From an uncultured Collinsella sp. (GTDB lineage: Bacteria; Actinomycetota; Coriobacteriia; Coriobacteriales; Coriobacteriaceae): a stretch of DNA of 14,196 nucleotides. Made by a program: the position numbers and the translations under genes. The notes below the pieces were generated by a model. That model ran no database searches, had not been told where the DNA came from, and worked only from the letters and a program-made list of their open reading frames with translations. Below are positions 6,480-13,637 of the stretch, piece by piece. The stretch is taken from contig USNX01000010.1 in assembly GCA_900556205.1 (NCBI GenBank), positions 1 through 14,196 on the forward strand, in the 5' to 3' direction. Positions within the stretch are counted from its first letter, which is position 1. Each line of letters begins with the position of its first letter.

Positions 6480-6509
6480 GCGTTGCCGTCGGCGCAGGGT
6501 GTCCTCGGC

Positions 6510-6660
6510 GGAAATCTCATCCCGGAATTTCGGCTCAGAGTGGGATGCGGTTTCCGGATGCGTCCCATTCTGAAGCCCCGAAACGGGACGCGCTTTCCGC
6601 TTGGGGTCCGATCCGGAAAGCTCATCCCGTTCCGAGCATCAAATCCGGGACATGCTTTCC
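6510..6660 (+). repeat. Array of three palindromic repeat units with 18-nt cores
   Basis: Unit 1 has arms GGAAATCTCATCCC (6510-6523) and GGGATGCGGTTTCC (6542-6555). Unit 2 has GGATGCGTCCC (6556-6566) and GGGACGCGCTTTCC (6585-6598). Unit 3 has GGAAAGCTCATCCC (6615-6628) and GGGACATGCTTTCC (6647-6660). In each, exactly 18 nt separate CCC from GGG. The cores are related when unit 2 is read on the other strand (TTTCGGGGCTTCAGAA against TTTCGGCTCAGAG), so unit 2 is inverted. AGAAAGCGCGTCTC (6677-6690) looks like a decayed fourth left arm. The array lies between the terminators of convergent genes, a typical place for REP-like elements. The rest of 6480-6834 holds no gene I can support. Confidence 0.7.
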
Positions 6661-6750
6661 GCGCTCCGCCCCTTGCAGAAAGCGCGTCTCCTTCCAAACA
6701 CAAATCTTGCGGTACAGCTTCTGCAAAGACGCGAAGTGGCCGCTGACAGC

Positions 6751-6787
6751 AAAGAGGGGCTGCCGAGACAATGCCCGACGGCCCCTC
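6751..6787 (-). terminator. Terminator of the minus-strand transporter operon
   Basis: GAGGGGCTGCCG (6754-6765) and CGACGGCCCCTC (6776-6787) form a 12-position stem with one wobble and one mismatch. On the minus strand it is followed by TTT (complement of 6751-6753). It lies about 50 bp beyond the stop of the X-LXXG-repeat gene. The T-run is short, so strength is uncertain. Confidence 0.55.
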
Positions 6788-6834
6788 CCCTCATAACTTG
6801 CTATCGATGCCAATCGCCACAAGGGCGCGGCTGC

Positions 6835-9264
6835 CTACTTGCTGATCGCGCCCGTCATATAGATAAACTGCACGCGATTTATATGTCCGCCCTGCTCGCC
6901 GTTGACAAAGTCCGTCGGCGTAAAGCCGGGGTTGAGCATTTCCTCGATCTTGTCCTTAACGGTGTCGATGACCTGAGTATCGAGATTGCTCGTTCGGTCG
7001 GTAAGCTCCTGCATGCCGTTGCCGAGCTCGGATGCGCCGCTGGCAAGCGTACCTGCACCCGAGGAGAGAAGATTAATGCCGCTAGCAAGGCTAGCAGCAC
7101 CTGTCTTGAGCTGCGCCGCACCGTTGTTGAGCTGTGATGCGCCGTTGGCAAGCGCGGGCGTGGCACCGTTGAGCTGCTGTGTGCCCGCAGCAAGCTGGTC
7201 GGTGCCCGCGGCAAGAGCCGCGGCGCCATCGCTCAGCTGACCCGCGCCCGTTGCTGCAGAGCCAACACCGGCGACAAGACCGGGGTTCACGGCCGTGGGG
7301 TTTGCCGGGTTGATCGCGCTGTTCATATAGGCGATGGCTCCGGCCAGGCTCAGCTGTTGGCCATCCTGGACAGTGGTGTAGCCCTGAATGGCGCTATCGA
7401 GCGCGGTGACGGCACCCTGGGCGCCGCCCTGGGCGCCGGCCGCCTGGGCCAAAGTCGTAACCTGATCGGTAAGCGTGCCAAACATGGACTCGGCACCCTT
7501 AAGGCCCTGCGACACCTGCGTGTTAAGACCCTGCGCGCCCGCAACGGCATTGGATGCAGAATCGAGAAGCGCGGTAAGACCCGTCGCATCGGCGCTCGAT
7601 GCCGCCGTGGCGGCGGCACCCGCGCTGGTAGCAGCACTGCCGGCACTTGCGGTGGCGGCATCCAGCTGTGCCGTAGCCTCGCTTAGCTTGGCTGCCGCAG
7701 CCTTGGCGGAGTCGAGATCGGCCGCGTTATCCAGCGCGTCCTGAGCATCGGCGACCGCCGCCTTGGCAGCGGCAATAGATGCAACGGTGCTCTCGGCGCC
7801 AGCCTTTGCGCTCTCGGCGTTAGCCTTTGCCGCATCGTTGCCCATGGCGCTCGCGGCCTGCTTTGCCCCGCCGAGCGCCTGCTGTGCACCGGCAAGGTAC
7901 TGCCCCTCGCCGCTGAGCGCCGCCGTAAGACCCTGCGGCCCGTACAGCGCGCTGTAGGCGTTGCCCGACGTAGCGGTCACGGCGTCCTGGGCCGCCTTGG
8001 CCGCAGCCTGCGCCTTGGCAAGGTTTGCCTCCTGAGCCTGCTTGCCCAGCGTCAGCGCGTCGACGTACGTATCGGACCCAGCGGCAATTCCACTTATGCC
8101 GCCCGAGATCTGCTGTGCGCTCCCCTGCAGCTTGGAAAGGCCCGCCGAAAGATCGGACGCACCGCCCTTAAGCTGCACGGCACCGGCATTAACCCCCTCG
8201 GCACCGGCATTAAGGTTGCTCACGCCTTCGACCAGCGTGGGGACCTGCGCGTTGAGCTGACTCGTACCCGCCGCGAGCGCAGCGGCGCCACTGGACAGCG
8301 TGCCGGCACCGGTATTGGCCGTGGCAAGCGAGGCCGCGAGCGTCTTGACACCGTCGGCAACCTGGCCAGCACCGCTATTGGCCGTAGCAATACCGTTGGA
8401 GAGCTCCACGAGCTGGCTCGTATCCATGCTGCTCGAGTCCACATCGATGGCAAGATTCAGCGGCACGCCGACAATCTGCCAGCCATCAAACTCAAAATCC
8501 TCAACATCGGTCGTAATGGTGTAGTCTCCGGTGCTGCCGGGAATCACCATGTAGGTAAGCTGCGTGTTGGAGCCGTTGGCAGCAACCGTGGCGCCCTCAG
8601 CCTCAATATCGTGTGCCTCGGCATCCTTAAGCTGACCGGTAATCTGAACCAGGTAGTTATCGGCATAATCGCCACCGGTATAGTCGTCATTCTTTTCGAC
8701 CTTGAGCTTCATGGTGAGCTTGCCGCTCTTGCCCGCCAAATCCTTGGCGTCGATATCGCGGCCATCGAGCTGGTATGCTACGGTGACGTTCCACGGCATC
8801 TGAGTGTTCTTGTCCAGATCGCCCTGGTAGACAAAGTCCTGCACTCCCTGGCCCGTAACGGCAACCGACCCGCTGTCGTCCGTTAGTTTTTGAGTCGTCG
8901 ATAGGTTGGTCACTTTGTTATAGGTGCCGGCATCGTCGATCTTGACGCCCTTATTGGCCTCGAAGCTATTGACCACGTAAACACCCGTGCGATTGCCGTC
9001 GGCATCGGTTTTGACGTATACGACCTGGTTTTTCTTATATCCCGGCGTGCTGTTATCGGAGTCCGTCGCCATCTGTTCACTCGTAGCCGAGGCAGCGCTC
9101 GTCGACCCTACGCCGTCGGCGAACACAACGGCACCGGGAACGGTAAGGGCCACGGTCAGACCGGCGGCAAGAGCGAGCGCAGCGATGCGCTTATGGGGAC
9201 GACGTACAAGATCGCGTTGGGCTTTGAGCTCTTTCGAAGCGGTATCAGTGGTATGGGTATGCAT
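6835..9264 (-). CDS. Exported X-LXXG heptad-repeat protein (partner of MMPL transporter)
   Basis: An 809-residue protein. A basic N-terminus (RRPHKR) precedes a hydrophobic stretch, IAALALAAGLTVALTVPGAV, ending near VVFA-DG, a signal peptide or membrane anchor. Residues about 50-280 form a non-repetitive domain. About 283-395 and 661-770 are runs of the X-X-X-L-X-X-G heptad known from YhgE/Pip-type proteins (LSSGAAALAAG, LAAGTQQLNGA). Between them lies an Ala-rich, probably coiled-coil stretch. No C-terminal membrane segment is seen, unlike full YhgE proteins. ATG 9264 follows GGAAGGA by 8 nt; the longer open frame starting at 9579 runs through the MMPL gene and is rejected. The gene lies 32 bp behind the MMPL gene in the same operon, so it likely works with that transporter as an extracytoplasmic, elongated partner. 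Function is unknown. Confidence 0.82.
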   Translation of the reverse strand: MHTHTTDTASKELKAQRDLVRRPHKRIAALALAAGLTVALTVPGAVVFADGVGSTSAASATSEQMATDSDNSTPGYKKNQVVYVKTDADGNRTGVYVVNSFEANKGVKIDDAGTYNKVTNLSTTQKLTDDSGSVAVTGQGVQDFVYQGDLDKNTQMPWNVTVAYQLDGRDIDAKDLAGKSGKLTMKLKVEKNDDYTGGDYADNYLVQITGQLKDAEAHDIEAEGATVAANGSNTQLTYMVIPGSTGDYTITTDVEDFEFDGWQIVGVPLNLAIDVDSSSMDTSQLVELSNGIATANSGAGQVADGVKTLAASLATANTGAGTLSSGAAALAAGTSQLNAQVPTLVEGVSNLNAGAEGVNAGAVQLKGGASDLSAGLSKLQGSAQQISGGISGIAAGSDTYVDALTLGKQAQEANLAKAQAAAKAAQDAVTATSGNAYSALYGPQGLTAALSGEGQYLAGAQQALGGAKQAASAMGNDAAKANAESAKAGAESTVASIAAAKAAVADAQDALDNAADLDSAKAAAAKLSEATAQLDAATASAGSAATSAGAAATAASSADATGLTALLDSASNAVAGAQGLNTQVSQGLKGAESMFGTLTDQVTTLAQAAGAQGGAQGAVTALDSAIQGYTTVQDGQQLSLAGAIAYMNSAINPANPTAVNPGLVAGVGSAATGAGQLSDGAAALAAGTDQLAAGTQQLNGATPALANGASQLNNGAAQLKTGAASLASGINLLSSGAGTLASGASELGNGMQELTDRTSNLDTQVIDTVKDKIEEMLNPGFTPTDFVNGEQGGHINRVQFIYMTGAISK

Positions 9265-9296
9265 TGCGGTATTCCTTCCAACTGCTTTGTAAAACG

Positions 9297-11423
9297 TTAC
9301 TGAGCGGAGCCGTCCGCAGCCGATGCCTCGGTGGTATCCGAAACCGGATCCTGGGCATCCTTGGGCAAAAAATGAGCTTTGAGCGTGGTCTTGCCGATGA
9401 GGCCATCGAGCACATACAGGAAACCCGGCAGCGCAAAGAGTACGGCGACTAGGGAGATGCTCACGCCGACGCCCAGGAACCAGCCGATCTGCTTGAGCAC
9501 GCCGTGGCTCGAGATCGCATGGATCAGGAAGCCACTGATCAGCAGAACCGATCCAGAGGTCAAAACAGGAATCGCGCAAGCTTCCATGGTCTCGAGTAGC
9601 GCTTCGCGCTTATGCATGGTCACGCGGTCCTCACGATAGCGGTCAGCAATCAGGATGCCGTAGTCGACGGCAACGCCCAGCTGGATGGAGCTCACAATTA
9701 AGTAGGCGAGGAAGAACTCGTGCATACCGGTGTAGAGCGGTGCAGCAAAGTTGATCCAGATCGAGGTCTCAATCACGAGCACCAAGATGATCGGCAGGCT
9801 CAGCGACTTGGTGGCCAGCAGCAAGACCGCGAACACGGCCACGACGGCGATGAGGTCGACCTTGCCCTTATCGACGGTGATGGTGTCCTTAAGGTCGGTG
9901 GTGCTCACGCCCTCGCCGGCGAGCATTGCCTTACCCGGATAATGTTTGTCCGCGATACAACGAATCTTCTTGACCAGCTTAAATGTACTCGGACTCTCGT
10001 AGGGCGCGGTAACCGTGAGCACCAAACGGCTGTAGTGCTCTCCCTCCACCAGATCGAGCGTGTCCTTTTCGGCCATGCCCGTGGGGATATAGGGACTCGC
10101 AACGTCAACATAGCTCTGGATGGACTTGACCTCGGGGAGCGCCTTGAGCTCATTGGAGAGTGCCTGCTCCTCGCTCACCTCTCCACGGGGAACGAGCACA
10201 ACGTAGGTATCGGAGTTGCCAAAGACCTCCTTGACCTTGTCCATATCCTGACCAAGCCGCGTATCCGAACCAAAAATGTGCGAAGTGCCGTAGTAGTACG
10301 TGATATCGCTGGAGGTCGATGCCACGCGCGCAGGGTAAACCACGGCGAGGATCACGACGGCAGCGGGGATACAGACCTTGAGCACCAGACGGGCGAACTT
10401 ACCCAGCGGCGGGACAAAGGGCCTGTGCTGCGATTTTTGCACAAAGCCATCGAACTGAACGAACATCGAAGGAACAAAGGTAAAGACCGATACCAGGCTG
10501 ATGGCGATACCCTTTGCAAGGGCAAGACCAAGGTCGGGGCCGATCTTAAACTGCATGGCGGCAAGCGCGATAAAGCCGATGCAGACCGTGCAACCGCTCG
10601 AAAACACGGCGACCGAGGACAGGCAGCACGACTGCACCATGTCTTCGGCAACGCTGCCGTGGCGGCCACGCTCCTCGTTAAAGCGGTGCAGCAAAAAGAC
10701 CGAGAAGTCCAGCGCGATGGCAACCTGCAAAATGGAGCCCGCAGAGTTGGTGACAAAGCTAATCTCGCCAAAGATGAGGTTGGTGCCCCAGTTGATAAAC
10801 ACCGAGACGCCCAGGCCCAGCAGCACCAGGATGGGTTCGGCCCAGCTGGTAGTCGTGATGACCAGAATCACGAAGATAATCGCTATGACAGCGACCGTGA
10901 TAATGCTGATCTGCTGCTCGGTCGATGTGGTGGCGAGCGCGTTAGACATGGCCGAGCCCGTAATGGCGCCCTCGTCGCCCACGATATCTCGAATAGCGTC
11001 GGTTGCCTCGATCTCCTTTTCGGAATTAACCGTCACCGTAAACAGGGCGTTGTTCTTTTTGTAATAGGTCTCAACGGTGTCTTTGTCTTGCGTGGCAAGC
11101 GGCTGATCGATATCTGCCGCGTCGTCAAGCCATAGGACCTCCTCGACGCCGTCGACCTTTTTGATTTTGTCCTTGTATTTGAGCGCCTGAGCGATCGAGA
11201 CATTGGGCACCATAACGCGACAGTTGGGAATGTCACCCTCAAACTCATCACCCATGGTATTCAGAGCGACGGTCGACGCCGCTTCGTCGGGCAGATAGCT
11301 CGTAATGTCGTAGTTAACGCCTACAAACTGGCGCAGGAACAGGCATACCAGTGCTGCCACCGCATAGAACGCGATGATGGGTTTGCGGTGCTTCACGACC
11401 CATCGAAATAGCTTCTCTTTCAA
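9297..11423 (-). CDS. MMPL/RND-family membrane transporter
   Basis: A 708-residue two-fold pseudo-symmetric transporter. Each half has one helix, an extracytoplasmic domain of about 130-150 residues, then five helices: TM1 at about 16-32, loop to about 170, TM2-6 to about 330; TM7 at about 345-365, loop to about 525, TM8-12 to about 680. The charged TM4 and TM10 motifs are intact: ALDFSVFLLHRFNEE (D239) and AVDYGILIADRYRED (D587), the Asp-Tyr/Phe pairs thought to relay protons in MMPL and RND proteins. Substrates in the family are lipids or hydrophobic compounds; none can be named here. TTG 11423 is chosen because GGAGG (11435-11431) is 7 nt upstream. A TTG two codons earlier (11429) is only 1 nt from that site. 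It is the first gene of the operon. Confidence 0.88.
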   Translation of the reverse strand: MKEKLFRWVVKHRKPIIAFYAVAALVCLFLRQFVGVNYDITSYLPDEAASTVALNTMGDEFEGDIPNCRVMVPNVSIAQALKYKDKIKKVDGVEEVLWLDDAADIDQPLATQDKDTVETYYKKNNALFTVTVNSEKEIEATDAIRDIVGDEGAITGSAMSNALATTSTEQQISIITVAVIAIIFVILVITTTSWAEPILVLLGLGVSVFINWGTNLIFGEISFVTNSAGSILQVAIALDFSVFLLHRFNEERGRHGSVAEDMVQSCCLSSVAVFSSGCTVCIGFIALAAMQFKIGPDLGLALAKGIAISLVSVFTFVPSMFVQFDGFVQKSQHRPFVPPLGKFARLVLKVCIPAAVVILAVVYPARVASTSSDITYYYGTSHIFGSDTRLGQDMDKVKEVFGNSDTYVVLVPRGEVSEEQALSNELKALPEVKSIQSYVDVASPYIPTGMAEKDTLDLVEGEHYSRLVLTVTAPYESPSTFKLVKKIRCIADKHYPGKAMLAGEGVSTTDLKDTITVDKGKVDLIAVVAVFAVLLLATKSLSLPIILVLVIETSIWINFAAPLYTGMHEFFLAYLIVSSIQLGVAVDYGILIADRYREDRVTMHKREALLETMEACAIPVLTSGSVLLISGFLIHAISSHGVLKQIGWFLGVGVSISLVAVLFALPGFLYVLDGLIGKTTLKAHFLPKDAQDPVSDTTEASAADGSAQ

Positions 11424-11463
11424 CCTCAATCCTCCATAACGCTCAGCCTATGTTTTGCTCTTT

Positions 11464-11492
11464 GTTATATTCCACATTTGGTAGTTATACAA
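11464..11492 (-). promoter_or_regulatory. Candidate promoter of the MMPL operon
   Basis: On the minus strand, TTGTAT (11492-11487) and TATAAC (11469-11464) are separated by exactly 17 bp. Transcription would start near 11457 and leave a leader of about 35 nt to the TTG start. The -10 matches 5 of 6 consensus bases; the -35 matches only 3 of 6. Confidence 0.5.
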
Positions 11493-11585
11493 CATGTGTA
11501 GGATAAAGGCGCCATAAAGATATGCGATTGACGCGGTCCCGGAGCCAAAACAGCCGCTGCAGAAGCAGTTCGGATAGTCCTCAGC

Positions 11586-11631
11586 GGAAACTGCATCCCA
11601 GTTTTTAGACGAAAAACGGGATATGGTTTCT
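11586..11631. repeat. Solitary palindromic repeat unit with 18-nt core
   Basis: GGAAACTGCATCCC (11586-11599) and GGGATATGGTTTCT (11618-11631) flank exactly 18 nt, the same architecture as the array at 6510-6660. Read on the minus strand, the core contains TTTTTCGTCTAAAAA, comparable to TTTCGGCTCAGA of unit 1. The core itself can fold (GTTTTT with AAAAAC). It lies between the divergent MMPL and his operons, in a 330-bp stretch (11424-11750) that is less GC-rich than the genes. Apart from the MMPL promoter candidate and this unit, I see nothing assignable there. Confidence 0.6.
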
Positions 11632-11750
11632 GGTTGGCCTAGATAATCGTCAGATTTAGCTGAGCGTCTGCCCCTATGTTTCCAAATGAATACGGTGTGA
11701 GCTGCGGACAAGGATTTTCCCCGCAAGCACTCTAGTATGCTAAAGTACCC

Positions 11751-11780
11751 AGAAGACCGGCGGAGCTATGCCGGTCTTCT
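11751..11780 (+). promoter_or_regulatory. Hairpin in the his operon leader
   Basis: AGAAGACCGGC (11751-11761) and GCCGGTCTTCT (11770-11780) form a perfect 11-bp stem with an 8-nt loop, 36 nt before the hisZG start codon. No T-run follows on either strand, so it is not a standard terminator. A weak -10 candidate, TATGCT (11736-11741), lies just upstream, which would place the hairpin at the 5' end of the mRNA. There is no His-rich leader peptide and no T-box consensus. Confidence 0.45.
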
Positions 11781-11816
11781 GTTCTATACGAAGCACAGCA
11801 TGAGGAGGCTCACCAG

Positions 11817-13532
11817 ATGACGGCCACACCGTGGGGATTCCGGGACATATTGCCCGAGGAGGCTCAGGCGCGCGAGGAGATCGCATGTACGGTGAAGGGC
11901 TGCTTCAGGGAGCATCATTACCTTCCGGTCGAGACGCCGCTGCTCGAGGACAAGAGTTCGCTCGAGGAGGGCGGCCGCATCGCGGACACGCCGTTTAAGC
12001 TCTTTGACGATGACGGCCGCCTGCTGGTGGTCCGTCCTGACAACACGTTGCCGATCGTGCGCCTGGTTTCGACCCGCATGCGCGCGGCTGACCTGCCCCT
12101 GCGCCTTCGCTACGAGGCGCCGGTGGTTCGCGAGTGTCAGCGCAATGCCGGCGGCTCGCGTCAGTTTACGCAGCTGGGCTTTGAGCTTATCGGCGCGGGC
12201 GATACCGCGGGCGATGTCGAGATTGTCTCGCTCGTGGCCGAGGCCGTGCGTAAGCTGGCACTGCCCGATGCGCGCATTATCGCAGGTAGCGTGCGTCCGT
12301 TTAAGGAACTGCTCGCGGCGTGCGAGGATCGCGAGCTGGCCGCTGAGGCCCTGCGCTGCGTGCACGCCAACGACTTTGTGGGCCTCGATGCCCGCGTGGC
12401 GGCAAGCACCGAGTCCGATGCCGTCAAGGCCGCCATTAGCGAGCTGCCGCGTCTGCACGGCGGTGCCGAGGTGCTCGACTGCGTGGACGCGCTGCTGGAG
12501 GCCGCCGGTATCGTCGCGCCGCTGACGTGCGAGCTGCGTGCCCTGGTTGAGGGCCTGGCATCCGAGGACGCCCAGGTGCTGTCGTTCGACTTCTCTATCA
12601 TGAACTCTTTCGATTACTACACGGGCTTGGTCTTTAAGGCCTATGCCGGCGGACTGCCCGATCCGGTCGGTTCGGGCGGACGCTATGACTCCATCTTTAC
12701 CGGCGCATTTGGCGACGGTATCGAGGTGCCGGCGGCGGGCTTCGCCTTTTCGCTCGAGCGCTTGGAGGCCGCGCGCACCTCGGCCGAGGACGCCGCTTCC
12801 GATGGCGACCACGCCGCGGGCCGTGGCGCCGAGGGCCCGCTGCGCATCGCTGTGCCCAAGGGCTCGCTTAAGGCCGACACGCTCGACGTGCTCGAGACCG
12901 CGGGTTTGGACGTCTCTGAGCTGCGTGACCCCGGCCGTCACCTGATCGTGCGCGGCCGCGACACGCGTGCCGGCGAGGGCGCGGTCGGCGATATCGAGTT
13001 TGTCATCGTGCGTCCCAGCGACGCGCCCGCCTTTGTGGGCTGCGGCGGCGCCGATTGCGGCATCTGTGGTTGGGATTCGCTCATCGAGGCAGACCGCAAC
13101 CTGCTGCAGCTGGTCGACCTGGGCTATGGCCTGTGCACGTTTATCGAGGCGGAGCCCGCGTGGCGCGCCGGTCAGGCCGAGCGCAACTATGCCCGCCGCG
13201 GTTCGCTTCGTGTGGCAACCAAGTACCCGCGCATCGCGAGTGCCTGGTATGCCGAGCGCGGCGTGAACGCCGACATCGTTTCGCTTCACGGTAACATCGA
13301 GCTGGGTCCCATTGTCGGCATGACCGACCGCATCGTGGATATTACCGCCACGGGCGCCACGCTGCGCGACAACGACCTGGTCATCACCGGCCGCATTATG
13401 GACTGCACGGCGCGTTTCTTCGTCAACCCGGGTGCCGCGCGCCTGGACCCGCGTGTGCGTAACCTGGCCGATCGCCTGGCGGCTGCCGTGAAGGACAAGC
13501 ATTTTGAGCCCGTCGCGGGCTCGGCACAATAG
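11817..13532 (+). CDS. hisZG: HisZ-HisG fusion: ATP phosphoribosyltransferase with its regulatory domain
   Basis: A 571-residue single open frame. Residues about 1-318 are HisZ, the HisRS-like regulatory subunit: WGFRDILPEE at the start, RPDNTLPIVRLVSTR, the class II motif-2-like RYEAPVVRECQR, and FSIMNSFDYYTGLVFKAY with GSGGRYDSI. A linker rich in Ala, Asp and Gly (about 319-341) leads into short-form HisG from L342: RIAVPKGSL, VRPSDAPAFVGCGGADCGI, HGNIELGPIVGMTDRIVDI and the PRPP loop DITATGATL (508-516). The enzyme catalyses the first step of histidine synthesis, ATP plus PRPP to phosphoribosyl-ATP. Short HisG normally needs separate HisZ; here both are one chain. HisG lacks the C-terminal regulatory domain of long forms. 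ATG 11817 follows GGAGG by 8 nt. hisD follows after 105 bp. Confidence 0.93.
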   Translation: MTATPWGFRDILPEEAQAREEIACTVKGCFREHHYLPVETPLLEDKSSLEEGGRIADTPFKLFDDDGRLLVVRPDNTLPIVRLVSTRMRAADLPLRLRYEAPVVRECQRNAGGSRQFTQLGFELIGAGDTAGDVEIVSLVAEAVRKLALPDARIIAGSVRPFKELLAACEDRELAAEALRCVHANDFVGLDARVAASTESDAVKAAISELPRLHGGAEVLDCVDALLEAAGIVAPLTCELRALVEGLASEDAQVLSFDFSIMNSFDYYTGLVFKAYAGGLPDPVGSGGRYDSIFTGAFGDGIEVPAAGFAFSLERLEAARTSAEDAASDGDHAAGRGAEGPLRIAVPKGSLKADTLDVLETAGLDVSELRDPGRHLIVRGRDTRAGEGAVGDIEFVIVRPSDAPAFVGCGGADCGICGWDSLIEADRNLLQLVDLGYGLCTFIEAEPAWRAGQAERNYARRGSLRVATKYPRIASAWYAERGVNADIVSLHGNIELGPIVGMTDRIVDITATGATLRDNDLVITGRIMDCTARFFVNPGAARLDPRVRNLADRLAAAVKDKHFEPVAGSAQ

Positions 13533-13637
13533 CGCGAGCGCGCACGGGCGCCCCCATATCCGGACTGCGGACCGATTGGCGCCGCTGCCCGGCCTCACGT
13601 TTCTCAAACGCAACCTCAACCGATAGGGGATACCGAT

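Noticed and set aside
6510..6660. CRISPR array
   Set aside because: The repeats are inverted arms around 18 nt with one unit reversed, not direct repeats separated by 25-40 nt spacers. No cas gene is present.
6483..7137. Small plus-strand open frames of 83-178 codons over the repeat array and the end of the heptad-repeat gene
   Set aside because: They run through the palindromic repeats, the terminator and the antisense of a repeat-rich gene, and lack ribosome sites.
11448..11726. 92-codon minus-strand open frame upstream of the MMPL gene
   Set aside because: It has a TTG start without a ribosome site, contains the palindromic repeat unit at 11586-11631, and covers the MMPL promoter candidate. 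I see no family resemblance.
11737..11820. 27-codon open frame ending in an ATGA overlap with hisZG, a possible leader peptide
   Set aside because: It has no ribosome site, its ATG coincides with the -10 candidate, and it has only one His codon, so it is not a his attenuator peptide.
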